Origin: Rhynchopus sp. YZ270_cl-10
Taxonomy: Eukaryota > Euglenozoa > Diplonemea > Diplonemida > Diplonemidae
Length of the DNA stretch: 64,000 bases
Assembly: GCA_964035575.1 (NCBI GenBank)
Contig: OZ037901.1
Coordinates: forward strand, 310,001-374,000
Direction: 5' to 3'
The notes beneath the pieces are model-generated. The model was not told the origin of the DNA. It made no database searches and saw nothing but the letters and a program-made list of their open reading frames with translations. The position numbers and the translations under genes are program-made. How positions within the stretch are numbered: the first letter of the stretch is position 1; each line of letters starts with the position of its first letter. Positions 48,458 to 54,512 of the stretch are shown here, piece by piece.

Positions 48458-49296
48458 GGGTCCGTCCGGAAACCCTCCTGGTAAGATTCATCCTTTTGGG
48501 GTTTTTTGAGGTTTTTCTGCTCAAAACACCCAAACAACCCAATTTTTTGATACCCACCATACACCTACCACCCCAGAGGGCATATTTTGGGCATTTATTT
48601 TTGTTTATTTCCCCTCCCCCCCTTTTTACTTATATTTTTTTACGTATTTTTTGGAAGAAAAAAACGTGGCAATGACAGCAGTGAAGTTCACTTTTTTGTC
48701 GAGAAACACGGTAAGAATGGGTGCGACGCACACTTGGTGTCGTTTCGAACCCTCTCTCTGATGATTCTTGTTGTCAGGAGATCCTTACCGTAGGGGTCAT
48801 TGTCGGTGCCCTGCGCGAGCTTCCCCACACAGAGGCCTTTGTTATCTCATTCCCTCGTACTCATACGTATCAGTGCACCCTTCTTTCCATCAATCTCTTT
48901 TCGTCTGTGTACTGCTACCCGAGCAACGGTCGTGTCATTTCAGCTAGCGTGTACTCTGACACGGAGGGAACCTGTATTTACTATGGAGTCTCCACATCCA
49001 AGGTGACCCGCAAAGCAAAAGTCCCTGGCATTGATCCAGTAGATTTGACAGAGGTCAATGAAACCTTGTCAAGGCGGCATGGCAGGATTAAGAGAAAGAG
49101 AGAAGAGATCCAGAAGAACGACAATAAAAGGCTGAAAATCTGATTTAAAAAGCGAAAATATAGCCTCAGACCCCCCAAAAAACCTATTTTCATATCAGAA
49201 TATCACCTAGATGCACTTTTTGTGGGGGGCATCATCAAAAAAACCCAAAAATACCCAAAAGGATGAATCTTACCAGAGGGGTTTCCGGACGAGTCC
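48458..49296. mobile_element. Inverted-repeat element inserted in the H3 3' region, carrying a spliced ORF
   Basis: The ends are inverted repeats of about 45 bp. The left has GTCCGTCCGGAAACCC and then GGTAAGATTCATCCTTTTGG; the reverse complement of the right end has the same blocks with a few mismatches. ATAT lies immediately outside both ends (48454-48457, 49297-49300) and may be a target-site duplication. The 839-bp interval contains the 134-codon two-exon gene at 48672-49143. Histone cluster copy 2 lacks both H3 and this element. The size, ends and position between the H3 stop and the histone-type hairpin all point to insertion. The superfamily is unknown and the ORF does not look like a transposase. 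Confidence 0.7.
48672..49143 (+). CDS. Small basic-tailed protein in two exons (intron 48711-48777), unknown function
   Basis: No ATG opens the long downstream frame, but ATG at 48672 gives 13 codons (MTAVKFTFLSRNT). GTAAGAATGG then starts a 67-bp intron ending TTGTTGTCAG at 48777. Exon 2 (48778-49143) continues in phase for 121 residues, giving 134 in total. A C/T-rich tract and AG at 48656-48657 precede the ATG by 14 nt and could be a trans-splice acceptor. The N-terminal two thirds is mixed hydrophobic with four Cys. The last 25 residues (RRHGRIKRKREEIQKNDNKR) form a basic, possibly helical tail like a nuclear targeting or nucleic-acid-binding segment. The gene lies wholly inside the inverted-repeat element 48458-49296 and upstream of the hairpin pair I assign to H3. 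I do not recognise the family. Confidence 0.6.
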
Positions 49297-49317
49297 ATAT
49301 TTTTTTTCACGTTTTTG

Positions 49318-49362
49318 CCTCTGTGAGCTTGCTAGCCAAGCCGGGAGGGGTGGATTACCACC
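49318..49362 (+). promoter_or_regulatory. Histone-type 3' double stem-loop, displaced from H3
   Basis: The base CCTC/GAGG with an inner GCTTG/CAAGC stem forms H-I. It abuts H-II, GGTGG-ATTA-CCACC (49349-49362). It lies 960 nt after the H3 stop, but only about 121 nt if the inverted-repeat element is subtracted, matching the spacing at other histone genes. As the DNA stands it is also downstream of the small spliced gene, which may have captured it. Confidence 0.65.
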
Positions 49363-49476
49363 AGTGACAAGTTTTTCAAAAAAAAGCCCCCATCTCTTCT
49401 CTTTCCCATCACCCACCACCTATTCTCTGCATATCATCACCCACAGTTTCTTCTCCACATACCAAACACACTCACA

Positions 49477-49737
49477 ATGCCGAGGTTCGAGTCGATCACG
49501 ATTGCCAAGCCTGACGCGAAGCGCTCTGCCAAGATCAAGGAGGCAGCGAAGGCGAGGAAGGACGCTGTGAGAATTGCAGTGAAGAAGGTGAAGGACGCTG
49601 AGAAGCAGAAGCGTGCGGACGCCAGGGCCAAGAAGGCCGCAAAGAAGGAGGAGAAGGCGAAGAAGGCGAAGAAGGCCAAGAAGACCACCACGAAGAAGAA
49701 GGGAACGTCCACGAAGAAGAAGGACTCCAAGAAGTAA
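49477..49737 (+). CDS. H1: H1-like lysine-rich linker histone, copy 1
   Basis: The 86-residue protein is about one third Lys, rich in Ala, with almost no hydrophobic residues after position 45. Residues 1-45 (MPRFESITIAKPDAKRS, then KARKDAVRIAVKKVKD) could form one helix. The rest is AKKA/KKAKKAKK repeats ending TSTKKKDSKK. There is no winged-helix globular domain, so it resembles the short C-terminal-domain-like H1 of kinetoplastids and some other protists and some bacterial H1-like proteins. The likely role is linker-DNA neutralisation and chromatin compaction. The acceptor is probably CAG 49444-49446 (30-nt leader). A double hairpin follows at 49826-49873. It is identical in protein to copy 2, with one synonymous DNA difference. 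Confidence 0.85.
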   Translation: MPRFESITIAKPDAKRSAKIKEAAKARKDAVRIAVKKVKDAEKQKRADARAKKAAKKEEKAKKAKKAKKTTTKKKGTSTKKKDSKK

Positions 49738-49825
49738 GCTTGTGGCGGTCAGAACGTAGATACTTTGTGCCTTTGTGAGCTGTACTGTGTGTTGTAAGTT
49801 CTGTGTTTTTTTTTTGTACCAGTTA

Positions 49826-49873
49826 CCTCTGTGGCCTGCAAGCAGGCCACACAGAGGGGTGGAGATTCCCACC
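49826..49873 (+). promoter_or_regulatory. Histone 3' double stem-loop, H1 copy 1
   Basis: H-I is long: CCTCTG + TGGCCTGC pair with GCAGGCCA + CAGAGG (2-nt bulge, AA loop). H-II follows with no gap: GGTGG-AGATTC-CCACC. H-II starts 121 nt after the stop. ACAACAAGAAGAGAAG, purine-rich, follows directly. Confidence 0.75.
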
Positions 49874-50014
49874 ACAACAAGAAGAGAAGAACAATAATCT
49901 TCAAGAAAAACGAGCAGCGCAACCTTCTTATTTTGCTTTGCCTTCACTACTACCTCATTCCTCTCACCCTCATCCTCATCCTCATCAGATATTCAAGACA
50001 AAGCAACACACACG

Positions 50015-50356
50015 ATGGGTCCATCAAAGTCCGCCAAGGGAAAGTCGGTTGCCTCCGGAAAGGCTGACAAGAAGACAACCGGAAGCCAGAAGCGCAAGGG
50101 CGCAAAGTCGAACAAGGGCCGTGGAATCACGAAGGGAAGCATCCGCCGTCTGGCCCGCCGTGGAGGGTGCAAGCGTCTTGCGAGCAGCGTGTACGACGAG
50201 GCAAGGGAGATCCTGAGGAACTTCGTTGAGCAGGTGATGAAAGACACCCACGCGCTGATGGAGGTGCGTGAGAACGCCCCTGCGAAGACGGTGCGTGTGG
50301 AGCACATCCTGTACGCCCTGAAGAAGCGTGGCCGCACCCTGTACGTCTCCAAGTAA
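50015..50356 (+). CDS. H4: Histone H4, copy 1
   Basis: The protein has 113 residues (canonical 102). The fold is recognised from RGITKGSIRRLARRGG (36-51), KRLASSVYDEAREILRNFVEQV and ILYALKKRGRTLY (98-110). GSIRRLARRGG is the trypanosomatid form of the canonical PAIRRLARRGG. Between the second and third helices there are about three extra residues (VRENAPAKTV against HAKRKTV). The N-tail (MGPSKSAKGKSVASGKADKK) has lysines but not the canonical GKGGKGLGKGGAKR order, and the VLRDN region is replaced. The C-terminal GFGG is VSK. The acceptor is probably CAG 49986-49988 (26-nt leader). The double hairpin at 50494-50556 follows. The protein is identical to copy 2, with seven synonymous DNA differences. 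Confidence 0.95.
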   Translation: MGPSKSAKGKSVASGKADKKTTGSQKRKGAKSNKGRGITKGSIRRLARRGGCKRLASSVYDEAREILRNFVEQVMKDTHALMEVRENAPAKTVRVEHILYALKKRGRTLYVSK

Positions 50357-50493
50357 GCTGACACGTGGACTTTGTCTTTTTTACTTTGTTAGATTTAAAA
50401 AAAAAAGATGGGTTGTTGTTGTTTTTTATACACTTCCCTAATGCTTTCAAATTTTATTTGAAAGTATATGAATTTGTTTGTTAGTGTTGCAAG

Positions 50494-50556
50494 CTGTGCT
50501 GTTGCAGGACTGCATGTATTTGCTTCATGCGACAGCACAGTGGCGTAATTAACGCC
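50494..50556 (+). promoter_or_regulatory. Histone 3' double stem-loop, H4 copy 1
   Basis: H-I pairs CTGTGCTGT with ACAGCACAG around a 29-nt loop. After one T, H-II is GGCGT-AATTA-ACGCC, followed by T6. The element starts 138 nt after the stop. Both hairpins and much of the loop are conserved in copy 2 (53650-53704), while the surrounding intergenic DNA is not. Confidence 0.8.
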
Positions 50557-50692
50557 TTTTTTATTCTAAGAAAATATATAGTCCCCTAACCCTTACCCAG
50601 AACTTCCCTCTTTGTAATATCCAAGCAGCTGATCACAACACAAACCACCCATATCAGATACTTTTCGTAAACCACACCTCAAACCCAACAAG

Positions 50693-51175
50693 ATGACACC
50701 ATCGCCACAGAAGTCCTCAGGAAAGAAGGGAGCAAAGAGAGGCCCGAAGTTGGACAAGAACGGGAAGAGGATCAGGAAGCCGAACTACAAGAGCTACTCG
50801 ACCTACGTGCACAAGCTGATGACGAAGACTTTCGGGGTGAAGGCGTCGACGAAGGCGGGGAAGAAGAGCTCTGTTGCGATCACGTCGCGTGGGATGGGGA
50901 TTGTGAACTCGTTCGTGGTGGACCTGTTTGAGCGCATTGCGGAGGAGGCGGGACGCGCAAACCACTTTGCGGGTCAGAAGACGCTGCGCAGCGGTGCCAT
51001 TGTGGCGGGTGTGAAGATGCACTTCCCCGACGAGATGGCGTCGCACGCCCTGTCTGCAGGAGTTGCTGCCGTGGCCATGTACGCGAAGGCCCTGAAGGCG
51101 AAGAGCAAGGCCAAGGGCAAGGGATCCCCGAAGAAGAAGTCCTCCCCGAAGAAGAAGAGCTCCCCGAGGAAGTGA
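50693..51175 (+). CDS. H2B: Histone H2B, copy 1
   Basis: The protein has 160 residues (canonical about 125). Diagnostic segments are KSYSTYVHKLM (33-43), GMGIVNSFVVDLFERIAEEAGRA (67-89) and FPDEMASHALSAGVAAV (111-127). The first loop carries about eleven extra, mostly basic or small residues (around 50-62, ASTKAGKKSS). Acidic-patch E105 is kept (E114) but E113 is A122. The position of ubiquitinated K120 is M129, although Lys occurs at 132 and 135. The C-tail adds three SPKK/SPRK motifs (145, 151, 157), unusual for H2B and of the kind that binds AT-rich minor grooves and is phosphorylated by cell-cycle kinases. The acceptor is probably CAG 50655-50657 (35-nt leader). The double hairpin at 51222-51265 follows. 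Confidence 0.95.
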   Translation: MTPSPQKSSGKKGAKRGPKLDKNGKRIRKPNYKSYSTYVHKLMTKTFGVKASTKAGKKSSVAITSRGMGIVNSFVVDLFERIAEEAGRANHFAGQKTLRSGAIVAGVKMHFPDEMASHALSAGVAAVAMYAKALKAKSKAKGKGSPKKKSSPKKKSSPRK

Positions 51176-51221
51176 AGCAACTGATGTAATGTGATGTGAT
51201 GTGTTGCTTGTTGAGTTGATA

Positions 51222-51265
51222 CACGCCCCTTGTTTCAGACACGGGGCGTGGGTGGTACTGCCGCC
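51222..51265 (+). promoter_or_regulatory. Histone 3' double stem-loop, H2B copy 1
   Basis: H-I pairs CACGCCCC with GGGGCGTG (13-nt loop). H-II follows directly as GGTGG-TACTG-CCGCC (one G-U pair). H-II starts 76 nt after the stop. Confidence 0.75.
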
Positions 51266-51401
51266 GTCTTTTTGTAAAGCAAAATAAACAAACAAAAAAT
51301 GCAAACTGGTTTTTCACCCTCTACTCAACTCCCGCAAATCACACCTCCACACCTTTCTGCTTCCAGATATATTTTACACCAACACACCCTCAAGACAAAC
51401 A

Positions 51402-51890
51402 ATGGTCGGCGCAAAGAAGGGAGTGAAGAGGGGACCGTCTGTGTCTCTGTCTGAGATGTCTGGTCTGACCTTCCCTGTGGGACGTGTGGGCAGTGCGCTG
51501 AAGAAGGGGAGGTACGCAAAGCGTGTGAGCCCCACTGCGGCAGTGTTCCTGACGTCTGTGCTGCAGTACTGCACAGGCGAGCTTCTGAACGTGTCTGCGA
51601 AGGCAGCGACATCGGGGAAGAAGGCGAAGAACAAGAAGCAACACCAGATCAAGCCCCGCCACATCTGCGTTGCCGTGCGTGAGGACAAGGACCTTGGCGA
51701 CCTTCTGTCGAACGTGACGATTGCGGGTGGAGGTGTGGGTGGAGGAGTGCACGATGCGCTCAAGGCAACTGACAAGAAGTACAGGAAGAAGTCCTCTGGC
51801 AGCGTGACGAAGAAGTCAAAGGGGAAGAAGGGTGGAAAGAAGGGCAAGAAGTCGAAGGGCTCCCCCAAGAAGTCTTCCCCGAAGAAGTAA
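51402..51890 (+). CDS. H2A: Histone H2A, copy 2
   Basis: The protein is identical to H2A copy 1 (162 residues, same acidic-patch changes, loop insertion and SPKK tail). The DNA differs at only a few synonymous positions, all near the 3' end. Identity extends upstream through the whole 35-nt leader and stops at the predicted acceptor CAG 51364-51366; DNA before that is unrelated. That boundary supports both the acceptor call and homogenisation of the transcribed unit. It starts the second, H3-less half of the cluster (H2A-H1-H4-H2B). Confidence 0.96.
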   Translation: MVGAKKGVKRGPSVSLSEMSGLTFPVGRVGSALKKGRYAKRVSPTAAVFLTSVLQYCTGELLNVSAKAATSGKKAKNKKQHQIKPRHICVAVREDKDLGDLLSNVTIAGGGVGGGVHDALKATDKKYRKKSSGSVTKKSKGKKGGKKGKKSKGSPKKSSPKK

Positions 51891-51980
51891 GCTCTATGAG
51901 CAGCTTCACTGAACTCATCTATGTTGACGTCTCTTGTTTGTTTGTGCGTTACGTTGCGTTGCGTGTTTGTGTATTTTTTA

Positions 51981-52022
51981 CCCCATGATCCGTATGGATG
52001 CAGGGGGGTGTGATTACACACC
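51981..52022 (+). promoter_or_regulatory. Histone 3' double stem-loop, H2A copy 2
   Basis: H-I pairs CCCC/GGGG and ATCC/GGAT with a small internal loop. H-II abuts it: GGTGTG-ATTA-CACACC, a perfect 6-bp stem with a 4-nt loop. H-II starts 117 nt after the stop. The primary sequence of H-I differs completely from copy 1, so the structure appears to be conserved rather than the sequence. Confidence 0.8.
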
Positions 52023-52239
52023 GTTTTAGTGTTCATGTTTTTACAACGAATCTTCTCCCGACAGGGGTATCAGAAATTGTAAAAAAAACAGAGTCCCCTC
52101 CTCTCCTCCCTTCTACCTGAAGGCTTGGTTTGAGTTTGTATCATTGAATGGCACCGCTCGTTTTCCTTACAAAATGTACTCTATTCTCATAGATGAGAGC
52201 AAGCGGGAGTAGCACATATCGGATGGTTAGCCTCGAAAT

Positions 52240-52319
52240 GGATGTAGGACTGCGTGGTTGGGTGTGCACCCCTGGTGTACCGGTAATGTATATTGTCATG
52301 AGAGGGATGTTGGATTTCA
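52240..52319 (+). repeat. Dispersed 80-bp repeat, copy A
   Basis: GGATGTAGGACTGC, then CACCCCTGG, then ACCGGTA, then GAGAGGG and GGATTTCA. It matches copy B (59246-59328) at roughly 70 percent by eye. It lies in the gap between H2A copy 2 and H1 copy 2, the interval that holds H3 in the first half of the cluster. Nothing else is evident in 52023-52440. Confidence 0.5.
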
Positions 52320-52488
52320 AGTTAACATTTTTTTTTTTTGTGTTTATCACCGTATCCAAGGAAAGTGGATGCAGTCTCCTTCGACTCGTTCCGATGACAG
52401 TAGTTGACGCTATTTAGTGTTCTGAACTTCCACCACCATGACCCTACATACAACAGTTCTGTTATATACCACAACAAACACACTCACA

Positions 52489-52749
52489 ATGCCGAGGTTC
52501 GAGTCGATCACGATTGCCAAGCCTGACGCGAAGCGCTCTGCCAAGATCAAGGAGGCAGCGAAGGCGAGGAAGGACGCTGTGAGAATTGCAGTGAAGAAGG
52601 TGAAGGACGCTGAGAAGCAGAAGCGTGCGGACGCCAGGGCCAAGAAGGCCGCAAAGAAGGAGGAGAAGGCGAAGAAGGCGAAGAAGGCCAAGAAGACCAC
52701 CACGAAGAAGAAGGGAACCTCCACGAAGAAGAAGGACTCCAAGAAGTAA
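52489..52749 (+). CDS. H1: H1-like lysine-rich linker histone, copy 2
   Basis: It encodes the same 86 residues as copy 1, with a single synonymous change (ACG to ACC near the end). The leader is partly conserved (CACACTCACA before the ATG), with the acceptor probably CAG 52454-52456 (32-nt leader). Its 3' hairpin pair lies farther away than in the other genes (H-II 312 nt after the stop), which suggests that extra sequence was inserted between them. Confidence 0.85.
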   Translation: MPRFESITIAKPDAKRSAKIKEAAKARKDAVRIAVKKVKDAEKQKRADARAKKAAKKEEKAKKAKKAKKTTTKKKGTSTKKKDSKK

Positions 52750-53028
52750 GCCCCACGTGCTCGATCGATGAGGATTTAGTTAGTAAATGTGTTTACCAAT
52801 GTTGTAAATTTTGTGCCTTTTTTTTATGATAACATTTGTGTCGCTGTGCAAAGATAAGTGGGTAGCATGAGGGCAACAATAACGAATTTGCTTTATTGTT
52901 TAGTAGTGAAAGCGCGTACAAAAAGTATTCTTGCCCGGGTTACAACTGAACGTTTTTTTGTTTGTGTTAATGTGTTCCATGTACATGGTCACTTTGTTTA
53001 AGCTTGTTTGTTATAATTTTGACGTTTA

Positions 53029-53077
53029 CCTCCGTGCTCCAGCTTGCTGGACACGACGAGGGGTGGATATTACCACT
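53029..53077 (+). promoter_or_regulatory. Histone 3' double stem-loop, H1 copy 2
   Basis: H-I has CCTC/GAGG at the base and TCCAGC/GCTGGA at the top, with bulges. H-II abuts it: GGTGG-ATATTA-CCACT (terminal G-U pair). A purine-rich CAACAACAAAAAGAGGGG follows. The order hairpin, GGGGTGGA, CCAC, CAACAA is shared with copy 1 although H-I has changed in sequence. Confidence 0.7.
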
Positions 53078-53235
53078 GCAACAACAAAAAGAGGGGAAAA
53101 GAACCCCAGAAGCAATGATCTTCACCAACCTAAAGACATGTTTCAAGTAAATATTTCACATCTCTCCTTGTGCACCCTTCAACTTGATCCCTATCCAACG
53201 CACCAGATTAAAGAAAAAACAAAGCAACACACACG

Positions 53236-53577
53236 ATGGGTCCATCAAAGTCCGCCAAGGGAAAGTCGGTTGCCTCCGGAAAGGCTGACAAGAAGACAAC
53301 CGGAAGCCAGAAACGCAAGGGCGCAAAGTCGAACAAGGGTCGTGGAATCACGAAAGGAAGCATCCGCCGTCTGGCCCGCCGTGGAGGGTGCAAGCGTCTT
53401 GCGAGCAGCGTGTACGACGAGGCAAGGGAGATCCTGAGGAACTTCGTTGAGCAGGTGATGAAGGACACCCACGCGCTGATGGAGGTGCGTGAGAACGCCC
53501 CAGCGAAGACGGTGCGTGTAGAGCACATCCTGTACGCCCTGAAGAAGCGTGGCCGTACCCTGTACGTCTCCAAGTAA
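53236..53577 (+). CDS. H4: Histone H4, copy 2
   Basis: The protein is identical to H4 copy 1 (113 residues); the seven DNA differences are synonymous. The acceptor is probably CAG 53204-53206 (29-nt leader); the last 16 nt before the ATG match copy 1. The seven synonymous changes, against one to three in the other pairs, suggest that this pair was homogenised less recently. Confidence 0.95.
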   Translation: MGPSKSAKGKSVASGKADKKTTGSQKRKGAKSNKGRGITKGSIRRLARRGGCKRLASSVYDEAREILRNFVEQVMKDTHALMEVRENAPAKTVRVEHILYALKKRGRTLYVSK

Positions 53578-53649
53578 GCTGACATTGTTGAAGTGAGATA
53601 CGAGATGTGCGTGACTATTTGCTTTATTTTCCGCCAACCCCCCCACCAG

Positions 53650-53704
53650 CTGTGCTGTTGCAGGACTTTGCTTCATGCGACAGCACAGTGGCGTAATTAA
53701 CGCC
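53650..53704 (+). promoter_or_regulatory. Histone 3' double stem-loop, H4 copy 2
   Basis: The H-I stem CTGTGCTGT/ACAGCACAG and H-II GGCGT-AATTA-ACGCC are the same as in copy 1, with a shorter H-I loop (21 nt) and no T-run after. It starts 73 nt after the stop. Confidence 0.8.
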
Positions 53705-53838
53705 CCATTTCCATTGATAACAGACAAAGCTTGAAGCGAAAGCCCCCCTCTCTTTATGATGAGAACGTATCACAAACAACACAGCACAACCTTCCACGAC
53801 AGATATATTTTTAAACTACACACCTCAAACCCAACAAG

Positions 53839-54321
53839 ATGACACCATCGCCACAGAAGTCCTCAGGAAAGAAGGGAGCAAAGAGAGGCCCGAAGTTGGA
53901 CAAGAACGGGAAGAGGATCAGGAAGCCGAACTACAAGAGCTACTCGACCTACGTGCACAAGCTGATGACGAAGACTTTCGGGGTGAAGGCGTCGACGAAG
54001 GCGGGGAAGAAGAGCTCTGTTGCGATCACGTCGCGTGGGATGGGGATTGTGAACTCGTTCGTGGTGGACCTGTTTGAGCGCATTGCGGAGGAGGCGGGAC
54101 GCGCAAACCACTTCGCGGGTCAGAAGACGCTGCGCAGCGGTGCCATTGTGGCGGGTGTGAAGATGCACTTCCCCGACGAGATGGCGTCGCACGCCCTGTC
54201 TGCAGGAGTTGCTGCCGTGGCCATGTACGCGAAGGCCCTGAAGGCGAAGAGCAAGGCCAAGGGCAAGGGATCCCCGAAGAAGAAGTCCTCCCCGAAGAAG
54301 AAGAGCTCCCCGAGGAAGTAG
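53839..54321 (+). CDS. H2B: Histone H2B, copy 2
   Basis: The 160-residue protein is identical to H2B copy 1, with one synonymous change (TTT to TTC) and a TAG instead of a TGA stop. The acceptor is probably CAG 53800-53802 (36-nt leader); the 18 nt before the ATG match copy 1. It is the last histone gene of the cluster. Confidence 0.95.
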   Translation: MTPSPQKSSGKKGAKRGPKLDKNGKRIRKPNYKSYSTYVHKLMTKTFGVKASTKAGKKSSVAITSRGMGIVNSFVVDLFERIAEEAGRANHFAGQKTLRSGAIVAGVKMHFPDEMASHALSAGVAAVAMYAKALKAKSKAKGKGSPKKKSSPKKKSSPRK

Positions 54322-54358
54322 AAGGCTGTCACGGCACCCCAGCAAAACATACAATCCA

Positions 54359-54394
54359 CCGACCCTCTCTAGGGTCGGGGTGGCACTTACCACC
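54359..54394 (+). promoter_or_regulatory. Histone 3' double stem-loop, H2B copy 2
   Basis: H-I pairs CCGACCCT with AGGGTCGG (loop CTCT). H-II follows with no gap: GGTGG-CACTTA-CCACC. H-II starts 58 nt after the stop. H-I differs from H2B copy 1 in every base pair block, yet the layout is the same. Confidence 0.8.
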
Positions 54395-54512
54395 GATATT
54401 TCCCCCCTGCCTTTTGTTCTAATATTCTCGAGTAAACACTTCCTCTCTCTACATTTTTATTTTTTAGCACACTCTTTCTACCACCCCATGCCACAGTTTA
54501 CACAACACCACC

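Noticed and set aside
48721-49143. Single-exon reading of the small gene from a GTG
   Set aside because: A non-ATG start is unlikely in a nuclear gene, and a well-formed first exon and intron explain the frame better.
50542-50570. H4 hairpin plus T6 as a Pol III or bacterial-type terminator
   Set aside because: The T-run is absent after the conserved hairpin of copy 2, so it is not part of the conserved unit.
47196-54393. Long antisense frames opposite histone genes
   Set aside because: They mirror the biased Lys-AAG codon use of the histone genes and repeat identically under both copies.
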